A DNA stretch of 64,000 bases. Source: Vibrio neonatus. GTDB lineage: Bacteria; Pseudomonadota; Gammaproteobacteria; Enterobacterales; Vibrionaceae. This document shows, piece after piece, positions 1 through 7,620 of this stretch. Each line of letters begins with the position of its first letter. The first letter of the stretch is position 1. Under the pieces are notes generated by a model. The model did not search any database, had not been told where the DNA came from, and saw only the letters and a list, made by a program, of their open reading frames with translations. Location of the stretch: positions 744,001 to 808,000 of the forward strand of contig NZ_AP024886.1 of the NCBI RefSeq assembly GCF_024346975.1. The letters are read 5' to 3'. The position numbers and the translations under genes were made by a program.

Positions 1-301
1 TGGGGATCAAAAGAAAGCTTTGGAACACAAACCCAATGTGTTGACTGCGCAGATCCGCCCTTTGCTCATCGTTTAAACTTGATAACGAATGCCCCAACAA
101 TTGCACATCGCCCTCACTCGGCACGTCCAAACCGGCAAGCAAGGTCATCAGCGTAGACTTACCCGCACCAGAGGCACCGACAATGGCAACACTTTCTCCT
201 GAATCTATCTCCAAATTTACATTTTGTAGGATTGTTAAATGTTCTTGTTTGGTAGAGACTGTTTTAGTTAAAGATTGAGCCTTAATTACGGATGTGGTCA
301 T
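1..301 (-). CDS. ABC transporter ATP-binding protein, YbbA/LolD-like (5' part only)
   Basis: This is the first 100 codons of an ABC ATPase that runs off the left edge. The translation carries a Walker A motif GASGAGKST around residues 43-51 and a Q-loop FVFQSF near residue 94. It probably powers a FtsX/MacB-type inner-membrane permease that would lie beyond the window. In E. coli the ybbA-ybbP pair also diverges from tesA, so the neighbourhood supports a YbbA assignment over LolD. The start codon (299-301, reverse strand) shares two bases with the ATG of the tesA-like gene on the other strand. Signature and Walker B motifs are outside the window. Confidence 0.85.
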   Translation of the reverse strand, partial: MTTSVIKAQSLTKTVSTKQEHLTILQNVNLEIDSGESVAIVGASGAGKSTLMTLLAGLDVPSEGDVQLLGHSLSSLNDEQRADLRSQHIGFVFQSFLLIP

Positions 302-896
302 GATACGTTTGCTTTCCTTACTTTTTGTCTGTTTTTCCATGAATGTCAGCGCGGCGACACTGCTTGTGCTCGGCGATAGCTTAAGTGCGGGTTATCAAAT
401 GCCCATAGAAAAAGCCTGGCCAACATTATTACCCGATGAACTGGCACAAAACGGTCATCAAATGAGAATCATTAACGGTAGCATATCAGGTGATACTACA
501 GGTAATGGTTTAAATCGACTTCCAGCACTATTGCAACAACATCAACCGGATTACGTGCTGATTGAATTGGGTGCTAATGATGGTTTACGAGGCTTCTCGC
601 CTAAACTGGTCAAAAATAACTTAGTGAAACTGATTGATTTAAGCCAAGAGAGCGGCGCAAAAGTGATTTTAATGCAAATCCAAGTGCCGCCTAATTATGG
701 TAAACGTTATACGCAATCATTTGCACAGGTTTATCCTACCGTAAGTCAAGAAAAGAACGTGGAATTGATTCCATTTTTTCTGGCCGAGATCATCACTTCT
801 AAAGATTTAATCATGCAAGATGGTTTGCACCCTACTCAAAAAGCTCAGCCTTGGATTGCGAAGTTTGTGGCGCAACAACTGACTCCAATACTGTAA
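300..896 (+). CDS. tesA: Periplasmic multifunctional esterase / lysophospholipase TesA
   Basis: SGNH-family hydrolase (thioesterase I / protease I / lysophospholipase L1) of about 198 residues, the usual TesA length. A signal peptide ends near NVSA-A. Block I GDSLSAGY supplies the catalytic Ser, block III is GAND, and block V DGLHPT near the C terminus supplies Asp and His. It should act in the periplasm on acyl esters, acyl-CoA-type thioesters and lysophospholipids. I prefer the ATG at 300, which gives a normal signal peptide; a GTG at 294 would add two residues. It lies 14 bp before fabV on the same strand and may be cotranscribed with it. Confidence 0.9.
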   Translation: MIRLLSLLFVCFSMNVSAATLLVLGDSLSAGYQMPIEKAWPTLLPDELAQNGHQMRIINGSISGDTTGNGLNRLPALLQQHQPDYVLIELGANDGLRGFSPKLVKNNLVKLIDLSQESGAKVILMQIQVPPNYGKRYTQSFAQVYPTVSQEKNVELIPFFLAEIITSKDLIMQDGLHPTQKAQPWIAKFVAQQLTPIL

Positions 897-910
897 AGGA
901 CAAGTAAATC

Positions 911-2104
911 ATGAAGATTGAACCGGTAATCAATGGCGTTGTCGCCCGCACTGCGCATCCTGCAGGATGTGAGCAAGCAATCAAAAACCAAATAGAACTC
1001 GTTTCTCGTTCAAAGCCCATCAGTGATGGGCCTAAACGGGTATTAATTCTCGGTGGCTCATCAGGATTTGGGCTTGCGGCGCGCATTGCGCTTACCTTTG
1101 GCGGAGCTAACGCTGACACTATTGCCGTTTCTTTTGAACGAGGCCCGTCGGAAAAAGGCGTAGGAAGTGCTGGATGGTACAACAACATTTATTTTAAGCA
1201 GCAAGCACAAGCGAAAGGCGCAGAAGCGGTAAATATCATTGGCGATGCCTTTTCAGATTCAGTGCGCCAGCAAGTATTAGACGCCATTGACACGCAATTT
1301 GATGGACAAGTCGATTTAATCATCTACAGCCTAGCCACTGGCGTGCGCCCTAAACCGAATTCAGATGAACTGTGGCGCTCATCAATAAAACCCATTGGCG
1401 AGTCTTTAACAGGCGCAAGCATTCGCCTAGAAGATGATACTTGGCAAGAAACTCAATTACCTGCGGCCAGCGAACAAGAGATCCTAGATACGCAAAAAGT
1501 GATGGGCGGTGAAGATTGGCAAAGCTGGATTGATTTACTGATCAACAAAGACGCCATTGCGCCAAATTGCCAAAGCATTGCTTTTTCTTATATTGGCCCA
1601 GAGTGTACGTACCCTATTTACCATCAAGGGACATTGGGACGCGCTAAGGTCGATTTGCACCAAACCAGCCATGCCATTAATTTGAAATTGGCCCCTTTTA
1701 ACGGCGGTGCGTACGCCTGCGTTTGTAAAGCATTAGTGACTAAAGCCAGCGTATTTATTCCCACCTTTGCCCCTTATGTATTAGCGCTCTATAAAACTAT
1801 GAAAGCGCAGGGACTGCATGAAACTTGTATTGAGCAGATGCAGCGCTTATTTAACTCTAAGTTATACCCACAACCCATTGTGGATGGAGAGCGACTGATT
1901 CGGATGGATGATTGGGAATTAAAGCACAGCGTACAACAAAACGTCTCCGCACTGCTTCCTCAGTTAACGGCGGACAACTTTAGCCAGCTAGGCGACTATC
2001 ACGGTTTTAAAACCGAATTCTTACAACTGAACGGGTTTGCCATTGATGGTGTAGATTATCAGCAAGAGTACACCCTAGAGCAATTGCAGGCTTTACGCCC
2101 TTAA
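911..2104 (+). CDS. fabV: Enoyl-[ACP]/trans-2-enoyl-CoA reductase FabV (NADH)
   Basis: Protein of 397 residues, the usual length for FabV, the triclosan-tolerant enoyl-ACP reductase first characterised in Vibrio cholerae. It performs the last reduction of fatty-acid elongation with NADH. An N-terminal Rossmann motif LGGSSGFGLA lies at about residues 47-56. The family's catalytic Tyr-X8-Lys arrangement is seen around residues 235-245 (YPIYHQGTLGRAK). The sequence YSLATGVRP is also characteristic. It follows the tesA-like gene by 14 bp. A perfect 24-bp palindrome starts 36 bp after the stop and may act in transcript termination or stability. Confidence 0.95.
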   Translation: MKIEPVINGVVARTAHPAGCEQAIKNQIELVSRSKPISDGPKRVLILGGSSGFGLAARIALTFGGANADTIAVSFERGPSEKGVGSAGWYNNIYFKQQAQAKGAEAVNIIGDAFSDSVRQQVLDAIDTQFDGQVDLIIYSLATGVRPKPNSDELWRSSIKPIGESLTGASIRLEDDTWQETQLPAASEQEILDTQKVMGGEDWQSWIDLLINKDAIAPNCQSIAFSYIGPECTYPIYHQGTLGRAKVDLHQTSHAINLKLAPFNGGAYACVCKALVTKASVFIPTFAPYVLALYKTMKAQGLHETCIEQMQRLFNSKLYPQPIVDGERLIRMDDWELKHSVQQNVSALLPQLTADNFSQLGDYHGFKTEFLQLNGFAIDGVDYQQEYTLEQLQALRP

Positions 2105-2139
2105 CCTTTAACCCTTAACAATACAAAACGCTTCCCACT

Positions 2140-2163
2140 GCGGTTATCTTGCAAGATAACCGC
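2140..2163. repeat. Perfect 24-bp palindrome downstream of fabV
   Basis: The sequence GCGGTTATCTT-GC-AAGATAACCGC is fully self-complementary over 24 bases. It lies 36 bp after the fabV stop. No T-run follows on either strand, so it is not a textbook intrinsic terminator. It could form a 3'-end-stabilising hairpin or act as a protein-binding dyad. Confidence 0.6.
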
Positions 2164-2251
2164 GAATCCCTCTGCACTTCAGGCAAACTACGACTATTCT
2201 TATATCTATTACAGTAATTAAGTGAGTCTTTGTCTGGTTAATACAGGTGAA

Positions 2252-2267
2252 CTGTATAAATACACAG
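2252..2267. promoter_or_regulatory. Candidate LexA (SOS) box
   Basis: CTGTATAAATACACAG fits the CTGT-N8-ACAG LexA consensus. Over 20 bases the site matches the E. coli consensus TACTGTATATATATACAGTA at 17 positions by my count. It contains a TATAAA that could serve as a -10. The only co-oriented downstream gene is the GGDEF/EAL protein starting at 2442, about 175 bp away. Regulation by LexA is inferred from the motif alone. Confidence 0.55.
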
Positions 2268-2441
2268 TACACCTTATCAAGTTCTGCCCTAGACCACTCG
2301 CAAGGAATACTGATTCGTTTTTTGCATAGTCCTGCTATTTAGTTCTATCTCGCACAATCATGAACACCTTACCTGTACGGCATAAATAGATTTAGCCAAA
2401 GTTCACTCAATTTTCACCAATGGCAAAGTAATGGATTACGT

Positions 2442-4346
2442 ATGGCCAGAGTTAATACCCAACAGCTAGAAGTCCCTAATAAGATCTACTGCTCATGGCA
2501 AGATATGTTAGAGATCCTAGCGAAGTTTTCGCATGTGCCTGTGGCCATGATAAATCGTTTAAATCAACATCAACTGGATGTATTTTGTTGCAATCACAAT
2601 ATTGATAACCCTATTCGAGTAGGCGATACCTTTGCCCTTGGCGAGCATCACTTTTGTGAAACCACTTTAAAGACCGACTCTATTTTGGTGGTTCCCGACC
2701 GAACCTTAGATCCTAAATGGCAACATTTATCCAAACCCCTGACCGATAAAACCCGTTCTTACTTGGGTGTGCCACTGCACTGGCCAAATGGCACTCCTTT
2801 TGGCACCTTATCGATCCTCGATAATAAAATTAATCACTTTAAGATTTCTATTCGAGAATTGTTGTCGGTGTTTAAGGATTCAGTCGAAGCGCAACTCACC
2901 GTTATCTATCAAAACCAAAAGCTACAGCTGGTCAACAAAGAGCTGCAATCGCGCATACAAAACCGCACTGTAGAGCTGGCTAACCTTAGCTATCAGCTTG
3001 ATAAAGAATCGACCAAACGTAAGCAACTCGAGCGCGAAATCCACTACCAGCAGCATCACGATACTGGAAGCGGACTGTTAAATGCTAAAGCGTGGGAGCT
3101 AGAAACCAATCGCATTGTCAATCAAGCCGATTTACACAATCAAGAAGTGGCGGTTTTCTATCTTGGCATCAGTAATGGGCAGCGAATCCAAATTGATATG
3201 GGCGCAGAAACGCTCGATCAGATCATCAAACAAATCAAAGACAAGCTCGGTGAACTGGGGCCAAAAACTCAATTGAGTGCTCGCCCGCGCTCAAATGACA
3301 TCGCTTTTACCCTATTATCGAATAACGACAACAAAAACTACGATGCGATTATCCGTCACATCATGGACGTAACATCGCAAGACTTTGATGTGCCATCGGG
3401 TAAAGTGCGCTTGCAAGTGTATGTCGGTGCTTCTATTAGTCATCCGCAACGAAACCCACAAAATATGGCATTAACGGTGCAAGCCTATCAAGCGATGCAA
3501 AATGCCCGCGAATCAGGTAAACGTATTCTGTTTTATGATGATAACCAGATTGAAGGCGGCACTAAGCTCAATCGCCTTGAGAGTTACTTTATTGAATCTA
3601 TTCGCGACAATGCCATTAAGTTGTTTTATCAACCGCAAATCGCACTAAAAAATGGTCAATGGTACAGCGCCAGCACCTCGATTCGTTGGGATCACCCCAT
3701 TTTAGGTAATGTGTCTGAGCTCTCTATTAGTCAGCTGTGCGATCAACCAGAAATTGCCGATGCTCTGTGCCATTTTGTGGTCCGAAAATCCATTTATATC
3801 GCCAAGCAATGGCGCGCCATTAAACCCAACTTTAGAGTGGCGATTAAACTCAATGCTTGTCAACTTGCCTCAAAAGACTTAGCCATGTACCTGCATTTAT
3901 GGCTTAAAGAAGCACAAATTCCCGGTGCAGCGCTCGAAATCGAAGTCTCCGAGAAACAACTGTTTGCCAACGAATCCACCCTGCAAGCCACATTAGAACA
4001 AATTTCTTCACTGGGCATTAATTTAACCCTATGTGATTTTGGGCATGGGCACGCCTCATTTAGTTATCTAAAACACAGCCCGTTTAAGCGCATTAAAATC
4101 GATAAATCCTTTACCGATAATTTGCAACACAGCTCCGAAGATCGCAGCTTTTTACATTCTTTAATGCAAATTACCACCCGTTTAGGCTTAGATACCGTAC
4201 TCACAGGCGTTGAAAGCAAAGAGCAAGAACAATGGTTATTGCAGTTTGATACCCCGTATGCCGAAGGTAAAAAGTATCACGGCCCTATGACGCGCAAAGA
4301 CTTTGAGCAGTTCTTATATAAACAAAGTGAGATAAACCAGCATTAG
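2442..4346 (+). CDS. GAF-GGDEF-EAL protein with degenerate catalytic motifs
   Basis: Protein of 634 residues. Residues about 15-155 look like a GAF sensory domain, 155-205 are probably coiled coil, 205-365 are GGDEF-like and 385-630 EAL-like. The GGDEF signature is replaced by SNDIA (284-288), so cyclase activity is unlikely. In the EAL domain, the usual EALxRW reads STSIRW (411-416) and DDFGTGYSS reads CDFGHGHAS, removing metal ligands expected of an active phosphodiesterase. KIDKSF and GVESKEQ remain recognisable. It has no membrane segment, so a cytoplasmic c-di-GMP receptor or protein-interaction role is more likely than catalysis. A LexA-like box lies about 175 bp upstream. The Shine-Dalgarno sequence is weak. 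Confidence 0.85.
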   Translation: MARVNTQQLEVPNKIYCSWQDMLEILAKFSHVPVAMINRLNQHQLDVFCCNHNIDNPIRVGDTFALGEHHFCETTLKTDSILVVPDRTLDPKWQHLSKPLTDKTRSYLGVPLHWPNGTPFGTLSILDNKINHFKISIRELLSVFKDSVEAQLTVIYQNQKLQLVNKELQSRIQNRTVELANLSYQLDKESTKRKQLEREIHYQQHHDTGSGLLNAKAWELETNRIVNQADLHNQEVAVFYLGISNGQRIQIDMGAETLDQIIKQIKDKLGELGPKTQLSARPRSNDIAFTLLSNNDNKNYDAIIRHIMDVTSQDFDVPSGKVRLQVYVGASISHPQRNPQNMALTVQAYQAMQNARESGKRILFYDDNQIEGGTKLNRLESYFIESIRDNAIKLFYQPQIALKNGQWYSASTSIRWDHPILGNVSELSISQLCDQPEIADALCHFVVRKSIYIAKQWRAIKPNFRVAIKLNACQLASKDLAMYLHLWLKEAQIPGAALEIEVSEKQLFANESTLQATLEQISSLGINLTLCDFGHGHASFSYLKHSPFKRIKIDKSFTDNLQHSSEDRSFLHSLMQITTRLGLDTVLTGVESKEQEQWLLQFDTPYAEGKKYHGPMTRKDFEQFLYKQSEINQH

Positions 4347-4443
4347 CATGGCAATTAGATAAACATTTTTATGAACATTTTTATAAACATAGTCACCAAA
4401 GGGTTGTTATAATCCGCCAATGCTTGAAATCTAGGGTTCCCAA

Positions 4444-6102
4444 ATGGATCTGCTTACCGCAAAACTGAAAAAACTCGAAAAACAAAACTACAGCGCATAT
4501 CAACAGATCAAGGGAAGTTATGACTTCACCGACTTCACCTTGCACATCGACCATGTTCAAGGTGATTCCTACGCTTCCCCTTCCCGATTTAGAGCCATTC
4601 GTCCGTGGTCTGTAACGGGTTTAGATTTCATAAAAGAAACCTCAGAGGCGTATCAATTAGCGGCGCGTGATTTTATTGGGCGCACCCTTGCCGAGTTTGC
4701 TAAACAAGATAATGCCATCTCAGTCGCCACAACGGCGCAGGTAGTGTTAGATAACACCGCAGTCTTGTTTACCGAACAAGGCATAGAATTGCGTTTTAGA
4801 ATTAATCTTCCGGCCGATGGACGCTCTATTCTGGCTAAGAAAGCGCTCAATATCATTACTTTCTATTTGCCGAAATACATTCGTAAAGCCACCCTGTGGC
4901 GCGAACTTGACCAAACCCGCTTTGCTAAACATTGTGAAGTGATTGAAGACCAAAGCGCGCTTAGAGAGCAACTTGCCGAGCACAATTTAGTCAGCTTTAT
5001 CGCCAACAACAGTGTATTACCGCGTCTATCTGGTGAAAGTGATATGCCAATGAAAGACGCCCTGCCAATGAAAGCGCCGTCTGAGCTTGCAGTGACATTG
5101 CACACGCCTAATAGAGGTTATGTCACCGGTCTTGGCATTAAAAAAGGCATCACTTTAATTGTCGGCGGCGGTTTCCACGGTAAATCGACGCTATTAAACG
5201 CCATTGAAAAATCCATTTACGATCATATCCCCGGTGACGGTCGCGAATATTGCGTCACCGATCCATTAAGCATGAAGATCCGCGCTGAAGACGGACGTTG
5301 CGTACACAACCTCAACATTGCCAACTTTATCAATCATCTGCCAATGCAGAAATCCACCACTGATTTCTCCACCCAAGATGCTTCTGGCTCAACCTCACAA
5401 GCGGCTTGGTTGCAAGAGTCGATAGAATCTGGCGCTAAATGTTTGCTTATCGATGAAGATACCTCAGCAACCAACTTCATGATCAGAGACGAGCGCATGC
5501 AAGCGCTAGTGGCAAAAGACGCCGAGCCTATCACTCCTTTGGTCGACAGAATTGCTGAATTGCGCGACCAAGAAAGTATCAGCTCCATCATAGTGATGGG
5601 AGGATCAGGGGATTATCTTGACGAAGCGGACAATGTGATACAAATGCATGAGTATCAGCCTGTTGATGTCAGTGAAAAAGCCAAGCAAGTGATTGCGCTG
5701 CACCCTTCTGCGCGTAGTCATGAGTGCGAACAACCGCTACAAGAAAGCAAGCCGCGCTCGTTTAATCGTGCTTGTCTGCAAACCTTACTTGCAGAAGGCA
5801 AATTTAGAGTCGGCGCGAAAGGGAAAAACGCTTTGCGTTTTGGTAAAGAATTTATCGACATCTCGGCCCTAGAGCAGCTACAAACATCCAATGAAATCAA
5901 TGCCATTGGCTGGACACTGTTTCAATTGGCTCAGCAACCGGGTTGGAGTTCAGATCTCAGCCTTGAGAGTGAAGCGATACTAGAAACCCTAGATTGGCAT
6001 GCCGCTATGCCAAATAATGGTGATATTGCTAAGCCGCGAGTATTAGATTTACTGGCAACCTTAAACCGCTTACGCAAAGCGCAATTTAAAGCCTCCAAAT
6101 AA
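4444..6102 (+). CDS. Predicted ATPase of the ABC class (COG3044-like)
   Basis: Protein of 552 residues resembling the uncharacterised 'ABC-class ATPase' family (COG3044, Pfam ABC_ATPase). The Walker A motif GGGFHGKST is at about residues 241-249, a serine-rich signature-like stretch around 309-320, and a Walker B-like LIDED at 335-339 followed by TSATNFMIRD. It has no transmembrane segments, so it is not a transporter in itself. The family lacks an established function to my knowledge, and its long N-terminal domain (1-220) is peculiar to it. The gene stands alone, 97 bp after the GGDEF/EAL gene, and faces viaA across a strong hairpin. Confidence 0.8.
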   Translation: MDLLTAKLKKLEKQNYSAYQQIKGSYDFTDFTLHIDHVQGDSYASPSRFRAIRPWSVTGLDFIKETSEAYQLAARDFIGRTLAEFAKQDNAISVATTAQVVLDNTAVLFTEQGIELRFRINLPADGRSILAKKALNIITFYLPKYIRKATLWRELDQTRFAKHCEVIEDQSALREQLAEHNLVSFIANNSVLPRLSGESDMPMKDALPMKAPSELAVTLHTPNRGYVTGLGIKKGITLIVGGGFHGKSTLLNAIEKSIYDHIPGDGREYCVTDPLSMKIRAEDGRCVHNLNIANFINHLPMQKSTTDFSTQDASGSTSQAAWLQESIESGAKCLLIDEDTSATNFMIRDERMQALVAKDAEPITPLVDRIAELRDQESISSIIVMGGSGDYLDEADNVIQMHEYQPVDVSEKAKQVIALHPSARSHECEQPLQESKPRSFNRACLQTLLAEGKFRVGAKGKNALRFGKEFIDISALEQLQTSNEINAIGWTLFQLAQQPGWSSDLSLESEAILETLDWHAAMPNNGDIAKPRVLDLLATLNRLRKAQFKASK

Positions 6103-6103
6103 G

Positions 6104-6141
6104 ACAAAGCGCTCCCTTAACTCAGTAAGGGAGCGCTTTGT
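6104..6141. terminator. Bidirectional terminator hairpin between the ABC-class ATPase gene and viaA
   Basis: A perfect 16-bp stem (6104-6119 with 6126-6141) closes a 6-base loop between two convergent genes. The T-runs are short, but stem length and position suit a shared terminator. Confidence 0.75.
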
Positions 6142-6165
6142 GCTTGCTTTGAGTTGTTTCAGCGA

Positions 6166-7611
6166 TCACAGCTTCTTAATAAATCGTCCCATCAACCCTG
6201 GATGATAGCTCCAATGATGGCTAAAGATATCAAGTAATTCGGGGTTGCCATATTTAGAAAGGCAAAGGGCATGGAAACGATTATGCCTAGCTTGTAGCTC
6301 AGCCACCTTATCCACCATCTCTTGCGACTGTTTAGGCGCAATAAAGTCTGACAGCACTACCATATCTGCATTTAAAAATTTATCGGTGTGCATTAAATCG
6401 ATGCATTTTTGCAATACAGGCTCAAAGTCTGTGCCGCCATGAAATGTGTACGAAAGAAAATCACTCGCTTCACGCAAGCCATCTTTTTTGGTTAATTCAT
6501 AGGTGATTTGTTCGGTAGAAAACATGATTACAAAGCAGTCTCGCTGCTCAGCGAGCGCAATTTGCATCAAAGCATACGCCATTGCTTTGGCGCACTGCTC
6601 AGGGAAACCGCTCATTGAACCTGAGGCATCCACACAAACAATAAATGGCCCTTTTTCTAAATCTAACTCACTAGAGTTTGGCGTATGCGCATTCACTTTG
6701 CGTAACTTACGAGACTTACCTGCGGTGCGATAATTCATCAAGCGTTTATCAACTAAATGCTGGTAGAAAATCACTTCCAGTTCAGGGTAAGCCAAAAACA
6801 TGGTTTCGTTGGGCAGCAGTTTGCTCAAATCGTCACTTTCATGAATGCCGACAATATCATCGGTTGCTTCATCTGACTGCTCTTCGACCAATTGCAATTC
6901 CACCGCAGGTCTTTTTCTCAGCGCAGGGTCGTCAACTTGACTTGCCATGCGCCCAAGTTCATTGGCAATCTCTTTTAAGCCGCTGTGCTTGCGCAAAAAG
7001 GTGGCGTATTTTGCCATGGTTGCAACATCGGTGCGGCTTAGCTTAGCGGCCGCCATATCCCATAGGCGACCCAATTGCGCTTCGTCTCCCGCATCGCCGA
7101 TTTGACGCATGTTTTTCATGTTTTCCATACGATTATACAAATCGTCCAAAAACTTTTGCTTGTCAACTTCTAGCTCATCAAGTTGCAACTGCTTCACCGA
7201 ACGATACAAAGATTGATACCATTGATCGCAGAAAAAATGCGCAAACATAGGGTTGGGCGCACTTTCTTGTCGCTCTAACAAGCGCTTTGCGGTGGAGTAG
7301 AAATTGCTATTGCCTTTTAGCTGACGAATCGTCGATTTTATCTGCGCTTCAAACTGAGCTTCATCCCAATGAATTACGGTTTGATAAAGTGCCAACTCTT
7401 GGCGAATTTGTTCCGACTCAGATACTTTGCTAATGCGTCGTTTAACCGAACCTTTCCACTTACGCAGATGGTTGGTAACCGACGCTTGCATGCCGGGTTT
7501 TTCCGATGCCATCAATACCTGACTGCGGCCAATCAAATCATTGACTGCCGTTTCAACCATACCCGATTCGGCGACCGACATTGCCAGATTTAACGCATCA
7601 ACTCCAAGCAT
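6166..7611 (-). CDS. viaA: VWA-domain protein ViaA, partner of RavA
   Basis: Protein of 481 residues, the usual ViaA length. A C-terminal von Willebrand factor A domain carries the MIDAS motif DASGS at residues 328-332, with a downstream Thr/Asp region (HGGTD) completing the metal site. The N-terminal half is helical and is where E. coli ViaA contacts RavA. RavA-ViaA acts as a chaperone-like AAA+ system linked in E. coli to respiratory complexes and aminoglycoside sensitivity. The start has a good ribosome site (AGGAGAG) and follows the ravA stop by 9 bp, so the two genes form an operon. Confidence 0.93.
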   Translation of the reverse strand: MLGVDALNLAMSVAESGMVETAVNDLIGRSQVLMASEKPGMQASVTNHLRKWKGSVKRRISKVSESEQIRQELALYQTVIHWDEAQFEAQIKSTIRQLKGNSNFYSTAKRLLERQESAPNPMFAHFFCDQWYQSLYRSVKQLQLDELEVDKQKFLDDLYNRMENMKNMRQIGDAGDEAQLGRLWDMAAAKLSRTDVATMAKYATFLRKHSGLKEIANELGRMASQVDDPALRKRPAVELQLVEEQSDEATDDIVGIHESDDLSKLLPNETMFLAYPELEVIFYQHLVDKRLMNYRTAGKSRKLRKVNAHTPNSSELDLEKGPFIVCVDASGSMSGFPEQCAKAMAYALMQIALAEQRDCFVIMFSTEQITYELTKKDGLREASDFLSYTFHGGTDFEPVLQKCIDLMHTDKFLNADMVVLSDFIAPKQSQEMVDKVAELQARHNRFHALCLSKYGNPELLDIFSHHWSYHPGLMGRFIKKL

Positions 7612-7620
7612 CGCGCTCTC

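Larger units (their letters stand above)
2105..2441. other. Intergenic region after fabV with palindrome and LexA-like box
   Basis: No gene is supported here. The region holds a perfect 24-bp palindrome at 2140-2163 and a strong match to the LexA (SOS) operator at 2252-2267. The remaining sequence shows no other clear element, and the only ATG-initiated frames are a handful of codons long. Confidence 0.6.

Noticed and set aside
6678..7046. A 122-codon plus-strand frame inside viaA
   Set aside because: It lies wholly within the strongly supported viaA gene on the other strand, with no ribosome site or recognisable protein.
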